Shown here piece after piece: positions 54,601-61,659 of a stretch of DNA of 64,000 bases. How positions within the stretch are numbered: position 1 is the first letter of the stretch; the number at the start of each line of letters is the position of its first letter. The translations under genes and the position numbers were made by a program. The notes under the pieces are model-generated. The model saw nothing but the letters and a program-made list of their open reading frames with translations. It had not been told where the DNA came from and made no database searches. This stretch comes from CALSPH01 sp041690035 (lineage in GTDB: Bacteria; Bacteroidota; Bacteroidia; NS11-12g; UBA955), in NCBI GenBank assembly GCA_041690035.1, contig JBDNFC010000016.1, forward strand, positions 163,289 to 227,288, in the 5' to 3' direction.

Positions 54601-55104
54601 ATATACAGCTTTAGACAAACCATTTTACAAGCCAGTGCTTTATTCAATTTTACTGATAGAGTGCTAGAAAATAGATTTTTTAGCAATAGGAATTTTAAAT
54701 GGGAAAGTATGCTTTATCAATTTAGTTTTACTTTACAAAACAATAATCAAAAAGCTACCTTGCAATATGAAATTGTAGACGGGGGAGGAAATGATGGTGT
54801 GGTGAGTGATTTGAAACAAAAAAGTAATGTAATGGGAATAATTTATTATTATAATATTAATACTAAAACGAATATTGATATTAATATAAAACAAAGCAAA
54901 ATTAATTTTACAGGAAACGCAAGCACTCCTTTGGGATTTCAGGTGCTTAACGGATTATTGCCTGGCGATAATTATAGCTGGATGGCGAATATTAGAACAT
55001 TATTTTCTAAAAATATTCAATTTAGTATGGGGTATGAAGGGCGAAAATTGCCAGAACTTAATATAATTCATATAGGCAGAATGGAGGTTAGGTATTTGTT
55101 TTAG
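51661..55104 (+). CDS. Very large outer-membrane beta-barrel-like protein, unknown
   Basis: A 1147-residue exported protein: signal peptide to about residue 22, then a soluble region and a long beta-strand-rich body with alternating aromatic residues up to the C-terminal MEVRYLF. The VVYLDGKPLARGEQNDYVINYNAGEISF... IVVEFQYADQNYSR region is shared in style with large Bacteroidota surface proteins such as SprA, but the protein is half that size and I do not claim homology. It overlaps the histidine kinase by 14 bases, so the two are translationally coupled. Likely located in the outer membrane; role unknown. Confidence 0.78.
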   Translation: MQKPRFCIVIFLVFYAFEAVNAQVSTVRCKKIAFTQDTFILDTLPLFIDQDLLNNFFFFPPNRVAFKLNKKNSDSLFVCYRVLPQGRVTDHYQKRNDLDNNQMPKPIYENGKSYSTNDDKNKIYSSGSVARGISAGNNQGLLINSDLNLQMQGNLGNGVVLTAAVADNNSPLQPDGNTLQIQDFDRVFVKIAKDSWQLIAGDYFMQHQQKNHFLKYNKKSRGFQFMGDFSIKPNVQLYTQTHAAISRGRFARNEIQGSEGLQGPYRLIGAKQEPFIIVIAATEVVYLDGKPLARGEQNDYVINYNAGEISFNPNIIITRFSRIVVEFQYADQNYSRILLDQGLTLKTLKTNIILNYFIEQDNKNQPFQAENSLSLFDSSLQLDAKSILSKAGDDPSKAIIGTAKYNLAFDIAKILYQQIDSVPYGKILKYIAIDDGSRNYVEANFSLVGANSGNYVLLNSSANGRVYTWVAPINGLPQGNYEPILQLVAPKRQQLATIAVTHQLAKGTKIGGELAFSNLNANTFSILDKNNDDALGSFVFIEKKIELNDSSKIIIDANWEQVSGGFSFIERYRDVEFTRLWNRSIINPTLGIINNREQIVNLNAALVKGERHIRLSLPYYNINDVFNGLSPSIDYQIPLAKNIVYTGNNNILQGQFKDSASDRALLLNHNILIKLWNKVQLNIYGKLEQSKHFIGQNDTLSASSFQYQNGGVNLVYTLNNSWNINVSADYRTDALPEKRFFKWVSDAYNYKFLVARNIGSKRLSIVANARFLNQDRNIFNAPKEQFLLQRIEYLDNNSKKGYQLNVYLQTGSGREQKREFVFIEVPAGQGQYTWIDYNGNNVREINEFEIAVFKDQAKFVRVFNLTNDFIRANQHEANFSIRLIPANWLSRPNSFWQAISNQSNLRIDQRNVSNSLFILNPLVNDTSILSGNTFGRNTFIYNANKTGLEITNKVNVQRQLLSYGSEEQQKTDHIINGRQNIYSFRQTILQASALFNFTDRVLENRFFSNRNFKWESMLYQFSFTLQNNNQKATLQYEIVDGGGNDGVVSDLKQKSNVMGIIYYYNINTKTNIDINIKQSKINFTGNASTPLGFQVLNGLLPGDNYSWMANIRTLFSKNIQFSMGYEGRKLPELNIIHIGRMEVRYLF

Positions 55105-55287
55105 AAAAAAAAAGAATAGGAAAAAGTAAAGTACATTTGCTGTGGTACTGTTCAGCTAAAGATTATTGCTGTAATATTCTTTATTGATAGACAATATAGG
55201 TATAATAGACACAAAAGACTGTCAAACCACAAAAATTAATTCTTTTTTCTCAAACACCGATAATATTCAAAGGAGCTTTGATAAAAA

Positions 55288-55329
55288 AAAATCGGAATAA
55301 ATGACATTGATTTCAATTATTCCGATTTT
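55288..55329 (-). terminator. Terminator immediately after tRNA-Ala
   Basis: A 13-bp perfect stem (AAAATCGGAATAA at 55288-55300 and TTATTCCGATTTT at 55317-55329) with a 16-base loop, starting one base after the tRNA 3' end on the minus strand and followed there by a T run. It could also stop plus-strand transcription from the outer-membrane protein gene. Confidence 0.75.
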
Positions 55330-55330
55330 G

Positions 55331-55404
55331 TGGAGAATATCGGATTCGAACCGATCACCTCTTCACTGCCAGCGAAGCGCTCTAGCCAAATGAGCTAATC
55401 CCCC
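55331..55404 (-). tRNA. tRNA-Ala (GGC anticodon)
   Basis: On the minus strand a full cloverleaf forms: acceptor GGGGGAT/ATTCTCC (two G:T pairs), D stem GCTC/GAGC, anticodon stem CTTCG/TGAAG with loop CTGGCAG (anticodon GGC), T stem ATCGG/CCGAT with loop TTCGAAT, discriminator A. CCA is not encoded. 74 bases. Confidence 0.95.
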
Positions 55405-55449
55405 TTTTTTTATAGTTTTCAAAAATAATATTTTTTAAATTAAAAAAAC

Positions 55450-57006
55450 CTATGCGTTCAATATTATTTGTTCTCCCTTATTATTTAAAATCTTGAATTG
55501 ATTTATTTGTATTTTTTCATCCGACATTAGCTTTATTCTGGTTTTTAATTCCCATTGCAATTTTTTCCAAGGGCTAAATAAGCCAAGTTTAAAATATCCA
55601 AAAATATAGGGATGCACAATTAGTGAAATGCCCTTTTGTTTTTGATTTAGAATTAAATATTTTATATCATTTAAAATTCGTTCTTCAATAAGAACACTGT
55701 TTTCCATATAGCCTGTACCCATGCATGTAGGGCAATTTTCTGTAGTTACAATAACTGTTTCTGCCCTAACCCGCTCTCTTGTAATTTGTAATAGACCAAA
55801 TTTAGTAATAGGTAAAACAGTGTGTTTTGCCTTATCATCCTTCATCGCTTCGGTAAACGTGTCTAGTAAATCTTTTCGATGTTTAGGAGATTTTAAATCT
55901 ATAAAATCTACTACTATAATCCCACCCATATCTCTTAAACGAAGCTGTCTTGCTACTTCTTTAGCGGCTTCTAAATTTATGTGTAATATATTTTCTTCTC
56001 TCCCTTTGTCTGTCTGTTTGGCTCTGCCACTGTTTACGTCTATAACATGCAGTGCTTCTGTATGCTCAATAATTAAATAAGGCCCATTTCCAAAAGGAAC
56101 TGTTCTTCCAAATGCACTTTTGATTAATTTACTTATTCCATAATGGTCAAATATATTATCTTTTGATTTGAATGATTTTACTAATGCCGCTTTTGAAGGG
56201 TCTATCTTTTTAAAATAATCTTCAATCTCATCTGCAAGCGCTTGGTCATCACAAATTATTTGCTGGTAACTGTCATTTATCGTATCTCTGATTAATGAAA
56301 GCATTCTGTTATCTTCTACTAAAAGTTTTTTAACAGGATTGGCATTTTTTAAATTTGCGTACAACAGATCCCATTTATTTAATAATGCATTTAAATCAGC
56401 TGTTAGTTCTTCATTGCTAGCATCTTCTGCTACTGTTCTTATAATCATTCCAAAATTAATTGGTTTTATATCTCTTACAAGAAGTCTAAGCCGTTTTTTG
56501 GTTTCGGGATTGCCTATTTTTTTTGAAATATTTACTTTAGTAGAAAATGGCAAAAGCACAAGGTATCTGCCTGCCAAAGAAATTTCAGATGTTATTTTGG
56601 CACCTTTATTCGCAATAGGCTCTTTTTCTATTTGCACAATCAATGATTGACCCTTCTTTACAGCCTCACCAATTTTTCCTTGCTTTTCAAGTAGTTTTTC
56701 TATGCTAAACTCTTGAAGACCTTTCTCAAATTTAAAGCCAGATGTTCCAATTCTTAATAATTTATTAAAAGAATTAAAGTGCATTCCTAACTCTAGGTAA
56801 GATAAGTATGCATCTTTCTCAGCCCCAATATCAACAAAACATGCATTGAGCGTGGAAAGTACTTTTTTTACTTTACCCAAATAAACATCACCCACTGATA
56901 GCACATTGTTTCTAGGAAACTTATGATATTCAATAAGCAGCTTATCATTTACAAGAGCTACCTCAATGGCATCTTGTTTTGCATTGATAAATAAAATTTT
57001 GCTCAA
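55450..57006 (-). CDS. rng: Ribonuclease E/G family endoribonuclease
   Basis: Single-strand-specific endoribonuclease for rRNA and mRNA processing. An S1 domain lies near residues 35-130 (GDVYLGKVKKVLSTLNACFVD), and the DNase I-like catalytic part has HVIDVNSGRA and GGIIVVDFIDLKS (metal-binding Asp residues). The Zn-link Cys pair is in ENCPTCMGTG near residue 425. At 518 residues it is RNase G-sized without the RNase E scaffold tail. The start is TTG; a stop lies eight codons upstream with no ATG or GTG between. A small basic-peptide gene precedes it by 22 bases. Confidence 0.94.
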   Translation of the reverse strand: MSKILFINAKQDAIEVALVNDKLLIEYHKFPRNNVLSVGDVYLGKVKKVLSTLNACFVDIGAEKDAYLSYLELGMHFNSFNKLLRIGTSGFKFEKGLQEFSIEKLLEKQGKIGEAVKKGQSLIVQIEKEPIANKGAKITSEISLAGRYLVLLPFSTKVNISKKIGNPETKKRLRLLVRDIKPINFGMIIRTVAEDASNEELTADLNALLNKWDLLYANLKNANPVKKLLVEDNRMLSLIRDTINDSYQQIICDDQALADEIEDYFKKIDPSKAALVKSFKSKDNIFDHYGISKLIKSAFGRTVPFGNGPYLIIEHTEALHVIDVNSGRAKQTDKGREENILHINLEAAKEVARQLRLRDMGGIIVVDFIDLKSPKHRKDLLDTFTEAMKDDKAKHTVLPITKFGLLQITRERVRAETVIVTTENCPTCMGTGYMENSVLIEERILNDIKYLILNQKQKGISLIVHPYIFGYFKLGLFSPWKKLQWELKTRIKLMSDEKIQINQFKILNNKGEQIILNA

Positions 57007-57028
57007 AATAAAAAATAATTAAAAAATA

Positions 57029-57118
57029 TTATTTCTTTTTGTGTCTGTTTTTTCTTAGTCGTTTTTTCCGCTTGTGGGTTGCTATTTTATGTCTTTTTCT
57101 TTTTTTACCGCTTGGCAT
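57029..57118 (-). CDS. 29-residue, extremely basic ribosome-associated-type peptide
   Basis: Reads MPSGKKRKRHKIATHKRKKR followed by LRKNRHKKK: 29 residues, about two thirds Lys, Arg or His. A nearly identical tiny gene recurs next to rng in Bacteroidota as far as I recall; such composition implies rRNA binding. It may be a lineage-specific ribosomal protein, possibly the type of extra protein described as bL38 in Flavobacterium ribosomes, though I cannot verify that identity. It lies between a TPR gene (six bases upstream) and rng (22 bases downstream) on one transcript. Confidence 0.75.
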   Translation of the reverse strand: MPSGKKRKRHKIATHKRKKRLRKNRHKKK

Positions 57119-57124
57119 AATCTT

Positions 57125-57922
57125 TTATTTTTTGGTTAAACTCTTTGCTTTATCTAAATACTCTTTGGCCAATTTTACATTCTTAGTTTCAGCATAAAGT
57201 TTGCTCAACTGAAAATAATGTTCTGCATTTTGGGGCTGCAAATTTACTAATTTATTGTAAACTTCAATAGCTTTTTCTTTTTGTTCTGAAAGAATTAATA
57301 ATTGAGCGTATAAATAGTTTGTATTTATGTCATTACTATCTATTTGTAAACTCTTTTTTAAATATCCAATACCCATCATCGGAGGATCTTGCCCCAGTTG
57401 AATGATAGAAATTGCTAAACTGTTATTGGCAGAAATATTTTCTGGATTTATTTTTACTGCTTTTTGAAATAATTGCTTTGCCTTTGCTATTAAAAATGTT
57501 TTTTGTTCATCATTATCCTGTATGGTAGTTGATGTTTCCATAAATAGTGTGCCAGCATTAATGAAAGCAGAATCGCTTTTATCAATATCGGCAATTTTTT
57601 CGTTTGCAAATCCTGCCACCCAATATTGTTGCTTTTCAATTGCTTTTTTATAAATGTTTTTTAGAGCTTCTTTTTCATTGGCTTCTGCAGGAATATTTAA
57701 TGGATTTTTTTGCAGCAAATCTTGTAGGTCTTTATCTGCATTTTCATAAGCCATTTTATACCATTTGGCATCATCAAGCTTTGCTTGTGGCTGAGAAATC
57801 TGACTATTTTCAGTTGAACCTATTTCAGCTATTGCAGATAAAGAACCTTTATTGTAAAATAAAATACTTACCGCTAATAAAAGTAGGATTATAATTATAG
57901 ATACTGTGGCGTGTTTTTTCAC
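57125..57922 (-). CDS. Membrane-anchored TPR protein
   Basis: A 265-residue protein with one N-terminal helix (residues 7-25), then a linker and about four TPR motifs from residue 130 to the end (e.g. KQLFQKAVKINPENISANNS, EKAIEVYNKLVNLQPQNAEH). Probably anchored in the inner membrane with the repeats in the periplasm. The start is GTG; a TAAATTTG -7 element ends four bases earlier, implying a leaderless transcript. It is followed closely by the basic peptide and rng. Specific role unknown. Confidence 0.82.
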   Translation of the reverse strand: MKKHATVSIIIILLLLAVSILFYNKGSLSAIAEIGSTENSQISQPQAKLDDAKWYKMAYENADKDLQDLLQKNPLNIPAEANEKEALKNIYKKAIEKQQYWVAGFANEKIADIDKSDSAFINAGTLFMETSTTIQDNDEQKTFLIAKAKQLFQKAVKINPENISANNSLAISIIQLGQDPPMMGIGYLKKSLQIDSNDINTNYLYAQLLILSEQKEKAIEVYNKLVNLQPQNAEHYFQLSKLYAETKNVKLAKEYLDKAKSLTKK

Positions 57923-57926
57923 ACTG

Positions 57927-57934
57927 CAAATTTA
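57927..57934 (-). promoter_or_regulatory. -7 promoter element for the TPR-peptide-rng operon
   Basis: The minus strand reads TAAATTTG, matching TAnnTTTG, with four bases to the GTG start. It lies just after the HU stop codon, so the operon can be expressed apart from HU. Confidence 0.4.
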
Positions 57935-57938
57935 ATAC

Positions 57939-58241
57939 TTATTTGCTTTTTGCAGCTACTTTTTTGCTGCTTTTTATTGCAGACACAAATTCTTTTGATG
58001 GTTTAAATTTTGGCACAAAGTGTTCATCTATTTTTACAGCAATATTTTTAGTAATATTTCTGCCTATCTTAGCCTTTCTGTGCTGCAATATAAAGGAACC
58101 AAAACCTCTAAAAAAAAGTTCGTTTCCATCTATCATGTTAGATTTTACATTTTTAAAAAAGTTTTCTACCACTTCTGTTACAGTAATTTTTTCAATACCT
58201 GTTTTTTCACTTATCTGATTTATTATGTCTGCTTTTGTCAT
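57939..58241 (-). CDS. HU/IHF-family DNA-binding protein
   Basis: A 100-residue histone-like DNA-bending protein. The N-terminal dimerisation helices start TKADIINQISEKTGI. The FRGFGSFILQHRKAKIGRNI arm matches the HU signature (FxxFGxF...R.aR.grNP), but the usual NPxT is replaced by NITKNI, so the intercalating proline is not at its normal place. A Lys-rich tail ends AAKSK. It is divergent from mutY and 17 bases before the TPR gene. Confidence 0.9.
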   Translation of the reverse strand: MTKADIINQISEKTGIEKITVTEVVENFFKNVKSNMIDGNELFFRGFGSFILQHRKAKIGRNITKNIAVKIDEHFVPKFKPSKEFVSAIKSSKKVAAKSK

Positions 58242-58280
58242 TTTTTTTTCTAATTATAAACTAAACAATACTTTACAAAT

Positions 58281-58288
58281 TATGTTTG
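58281..58288 (+). promoter_or_regulatory. -7 promoter element for mutY-ssb-gldE-gldD
   Basis: TATGTTTG, an exact TAnnTTTG match, 24 bases before the mutY ATG. No -33 TTG at the expected distance. Confidence 0.45.
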
Positions 58289-58312
58289 TAGCCTTATTAA
58301 AATATTATTTAG

Positions 58313-59320
58313 ATGGATTCATTTAGCAGTCAAATAATCGCTTGGTATGCAAAAAATTGCAGGGATTTGCCTTGGCGAAATACTAAGGAACCCTATCAGA
58401 TTTGGGTTTCAGAAATTATTTTACAGCAAACTCGTGTTGATCAGGGCTTGCCATACTATTTTAGATTTTTAGAAAAATTTAAGAACATTTATGCCTTGGC
58501 AGCTGCCGATGAAGATGATTTATTAAAAATTTGGCAAGGATTAGGGTATTATTCTCGAGCAAGAAATATGCATAAATGTGCTAAATACATTGTAACACAT
58601 TTTAAAGGAGTTTTTCCTAACACCTATAAAGATTTATTGTGTTTGCCAGGTATTGGTCCATACACAGCAGCTGCAATTGCATCTTTTTGTTTTGACGAAA
58701 AAATAGCAGTTGTGGATGGTAATGTTAGTAGACTTGTTGCCAGATATTTGGGCATATTATATCCGGTAAATGAAAAAATAGGGTTTAACCTTATTAATGA
58801 TTACGTTAATGAAAGCATTGCAAATGTGCCTGCTGCTATTTTTAATCAAGCAATGATGGAAATGGGTGCTATCGTATGCAAGCCCAAGTTAGCAAAATGC
58901 CATCTGTGTTGTCTACAGCAAAGTTGTTTCGCTTTGAAGAATACTAAGGTAGATTTTTTGCCTATAAAAATAAAAAAGATCAAACCCAAACCGAGGTATT
59001 TTCATTATTTTATTTTGGGTGGCGAACTGCAATACATTTATAAAAGAGTTGGTTTAGGAATATGGGAAGGGCTCTATGAATTTTCAATGAAAGAGAGTGC
59101 AACAAATCAAGTATTACAAGATGGATTATTCTTATTTGAAATAAAACATATTCTTACACATCAAGTTATTCATGCAAAAATTTATCAAATTAGCCAATCT
59201 GAACTTGAAAATTTAAAAAATAACCTTATCTTTGAAGTTTATTTTGATGATTTAAAAAAATATCCTAAGCATCAATTAATGCATAAAATAATAAAAAAAT
59301 GGCAGGAATTAATAAAGTAA
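58313..59320 (+). CDS. mutY: A/G-specific adenine DNA glycosylase
   Basis: Removes adenine mispaired with 8-oxoguanine. DLPWRNTKEPYQIWVSEIILQQTRV contains the catalytic Glu; the helix-hairpin-helix is LPGIGPYTAAAIASF near residue 113, followed by VVDGNVSRL with the catalytic Asp. The [4Fe-4S] motif C-x6-C-x2-C-x5-C is intact (CKPKLAKCHLCCLQQSC). A NUDIX-like C-terminal domain recognises 8-oxoG. 335 residues. It overlaps ssb by 22 bases; the mutY-ssb-gldE-gldD order is a known Bacteroidota arrangement. Confidence 0.95.
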   Translation: MDSFSSQIIAWYAKNCRDLPWRNTKEPYQIWVSEIILQQTRVDQGLPYYFRFLEKFKNIYALAAADEDDLLKIWQGLGYYSRARNMHKCAKYIVTHFKGVFPNTYKDLLCLPGIGPYTAAAIASFCFDEKIAVVDGNVSRLVARYLGILYPVNEKIGFNLINDYVNESIANVPAAIFNQAMMEMGAIVCKPKLAKCHLCCLQQSCFALKNTKVDFLPIKIKKIKPKPRYFHYFILGGELQYIYKRVGLGIWEGLYEFSMKESATNQVLQDGLFLFEIKHILTHQVIHAKIYQISQSELENLKNNLIFEVYFDDLKKYPKHQLMHKIIKKWQELIK

Positions 59321-59736
59321 TTTTAGTAGGCAATTTAGGCAAAGACCCCGAAGTTCGCTATTTGGATAGCGAAAGGGCGGTTGCTCAATTTTGTATAGCC
59401 ACAAGCGATAGCTATACTGACCGAAATGGTCAAAAAGTGGTAAATACAGAGTGGCATAACATCGAGTTGTGGGATGCTTTGGCAAAAGTGGCCGAGCAAT
59501 ATTTAAAGAAAGGCGACCAAGTTTATATAGAAGGCGCTATAAAAACTGATAAATGGACTACTAAAGATACAAATGAGCCACGCTCTAGGATTGTAATTCG
59601 TGCAAGAACTCTACAAATGCTAGGTAGTCCGCGAAATGCAAATGATGCAAATAGTGCTACGAATAGCACAACTAATGAGGACAATGTATCTGATAGTTTT
59701 TCTGATTCTGAAAGCGAAGATGGCTTACCATTTTAG
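59299..59736 (+). CDS. ssb: Single-stranded DNA-binding protein
   Basis: A 145-residue OB-fold protein: MAGINKVILVGNLGKDPEVRY at the N-terminus, EWHNIELWDALAKVAEQYL and KGDQVYIEGAIKTDKW in the core, then a disordered Asn/Ser-rich linker and the acidic interaction tip ending DGLPF. It protects single-stranded DNA and recruits replication and repair enzymes. It starts inside mutY, 22 bases before that stop. Confidence 0.97.
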   Translation: MAGINKVILVGNLGKDPEVRYLDSERAVAQFCIATSDSYTDRNGQKVVNTEWHNIELWDALAKVAEQYLKKGDQVYIEGAIKTDKWTTKDTNEPRSRIVIRARTLQMLGSPRNANDANSATNSTTNEDNVSDSFSDSESEDGLPF

Positions 59737-59768
59737 TAAACACTTGACAAATTTATACTCAATATTCA

Positions 59769-61079
59769 ATGGCTGATATTACAGATAATAGCGCTATTGC
59801 TATGATATTTTTGCAAGCAGAAACTGGGGTAATCTTTGGGTTTTTACTCGCAATAATTTTACTATTGATAATATCTGCTTTTATTTCGGGCTCTGAGAGT
59901 GCAATATTTTCGCTTCAAAAAAAGGATTTAATACTCTTGCCAGACAACAAAGCTAAAGAAAACCTCGAGAAAGTAGTCGCTATGCCTAAAAGAATATTGG
60001 CTACAATATTGTTTACAAATAATACCGTAAATGTGGCTTTTGTTCTAATTGCAGCGCGTTTTATAGAACGGTATATACACTTTAATGCAGATTGGTTAAA
60101 AAGTGCTACCCAAGTAATAATAGAAACTTTGTTGTTGTTAATTTTTGGAGAAGTTATTCCCAAAATTTATGCTACTACAAATCATGTTCAAATAAGTTTA
60201 AAAGTTTCTCCAATTCTGCTTTTTCTTCGAACAATTTTTGCAGCTCCTGTACAATTAATGGTATGGTTAAGTAGTTTTTTTGATAAAAGAATGAAAACTC
60301 AAGCTGTGGGGGTAAGTATTGATGAGCTAACGCATGCCATAGATATAACATCAGAAGAAGATGCTCCAAAGGAGGAAAAAGAAATATTAAAAAGTATTAT
60401 TAAATTTGGTAATAAAACAGCCAAGCAAATATTAACATCACGCAGCAATATAGAAGCCATTGAAAAAGAGGTGTCTTTTGATGAGGTTATTAAATTTGTT
60501 ACTGAAAAGGGGTTTTCTAGAATGCCGGTTATTGGTCAGAATTTAGACGAAGTAGAGGGTGTTCTTTATGCCAAAGACTTATTAAAATATAGTGCCGAAC
60601 AGGATAAAGTTGTTTGGCAAACACTTATAAAACCAGCCTTTTTTATCCCTGAAAAAAAGAGAATTGATGATCTTTTAACAGAATTTCAGGAAAAGCGTAT
60701 CCACATGGCAATTGTTGTAGACGAATTTGGTGGAACTATTGGCCTTGTAACAATGGAAGATATTCTTGAGCAAATATTTGGTGAAATAATGGATGAATTT
60801 GATGAGGAGGATACAGAATATATAAAAACAGCCGACAATATTTATATTTTTAGCGCACAAACATTATTAACAGATTTTATAGCCATTACTAAAATTTCTG
60901 AAAATATATTTGATTTACATAACACTTCTTCAGATACTCTAGCTGGCTTGGTGATGGAATTGTTTGAAAAAATACCTAAAAAGGGAATGCACATAAGCCT
61001 AGAAAATCTTGATTTTACTATTGAAAGTGCATCCTTAAGAAAAATTAATAAAATAAAAGTAACTATTAATGAAATTTAA
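59769..61079 (+). CDS. gldE: Gliding motility-associated protein GldE, CNNM/CorC type
   Basis: A 436-residue inner-membrane protein: three to four helices in the CNNM-like domain (residues 18-190, including ISAFISGSESAIFSL), then paired CBS domains (about 215-330, e.g. TSRSNIEAIEKEVSFDEVI and RIHMAIVVDEFGGTIGLVTMEDILEQIFGEIMDE). A CorC_HlyC transporter-associated domain ends the protein. GldE is linked genetically to GldD in Flavobacterium gliding/type IX secretion. The gene overlaps gldD by 11 bases and follows ssb, the conserved order that supports the name over generic hemolysin-C-like proteins. Confidence 0.88.
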   Translation: MADITDNSAIAMIFLQAETGVIFGFLLAIILLLIISAFISGSESAIFSLQKKDLILLPDNKAKENLEKVVAMPKRILATILFTNNTVNVAFVLIAARFIERYIHFNADWLKSATQVIIETLLLLIFGEVIPKIYATTNHVQISLKVSPILLFLRTIFAAPVQLMVWLSSFFDKRMKTQAVGVSIDELTHAIDITSEEDAPKEEKEILKSIIKFGNKTAKQILTSRSNIEAIEKEVSFDEVIKFVTEKGFSRMPVIGQNLDEVEGVLYAKDLLKYSAEQDKVVWQTLIKPAFFIPEKKRIDDLLTEFQEKRIHMAIVVDEFGGTIGLVTMEDILEQIFGEIMDEFDEEDTEYIKTADNIYIFSAQTLLTDFIAITKISENIFDLHNTSSDTLAGLVMELFEKIPKKGMHISLENLDFTIESASLRKINKIKVTINEI

Positions 61080-61659
61080 TAAAAATACTTGGATTCTGAT
61101 AATTTTTTTTGTTTGCGGCTTTACTTGCTGCGATAATCCAGCATTGGTGCCAAAGCCTCAAGTTTATCCACGAATTTATTACCCCGAAAAAGTCTATAAA
61201 ATATTGGAGGAAAAGGCTCCTTTTTCTTTTGAAATACCAGTATATTCTGCCATTGTGCTGGATAAAAAATATAGCATTCAAAATTATTGGTATAATTTAA
61301 ATTTTATTCCTTTTGACGCTACCCTGCATTTAAGTTATTACAGGCTAAAAAGTTTGATAGAATTGGATAGCCTTAAAGAGGATACTCGAAAATTGGCTTA
61401 TAAACACGCTTTTAGGGCAGATGAAATAAAGGACTTATCTCTGCAAGATGCTTCACGAAATTTATATGGCAGCATGTATCTTATTGATGGCAATACTGCT
61501 ACGAATCTCAATTTTTTTTTAACAGATAGTATTAATCATTTTTTGCGCGGAGCACTTTATTTTAATCAAAAAACAAAAAGCGATAGTATATATCCTGTAT
61601 TTCAATTTGTGAAAAAAGATATAGAACACTTAATAAACACCCTAAAATGGCAAAATTAA
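61069..61659 (+). CDS. gldD: Gliding motility lipoprotein GldD
   Basis: A 196-residue predicted lipoprotein (lipobox FTCC, Cys20-21) required for gliding and type IX secretion in Flavobacterium. Features of the family: an early PKPQVYPRIYYPEKVY segment, YNLNFIPFDATLHLSYY near residue 79, KHAFRADEIKDL, and the C-terminal FLRGALYFNQKTKSDS... FVKKDIEHLINTLKW. It overlaps gldE upstream and the dipeptidyl peptidase gene by 13 bases downstream. Confidence 0.88.
   Translation: MKFNKNTWILIIFFVCGFTCCDNPALVPKPQVYPRIYYPEKVYKILEEKAPFSFEIPVYSAIVLDKKYSIQNYWYNLNFIPFDATLHLSYYRLKSLIELDSLKEDTRKLAYKHAFRADEIKDLSLQDASRNLYGSMYLIDGNTATNLNFFLTDSINHFLRGALYFNQKTKSDSIYPVFQFVKKDIEHLINTLKWQN

Noticed and set aside
59769..61079. 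Hemolysin C / magnesium efflux (CorC) naming for the CBS-domain protein
   Set aside because: Domain content alone would allow it, but the position between ssb and gldD is the conserved gldE locus.
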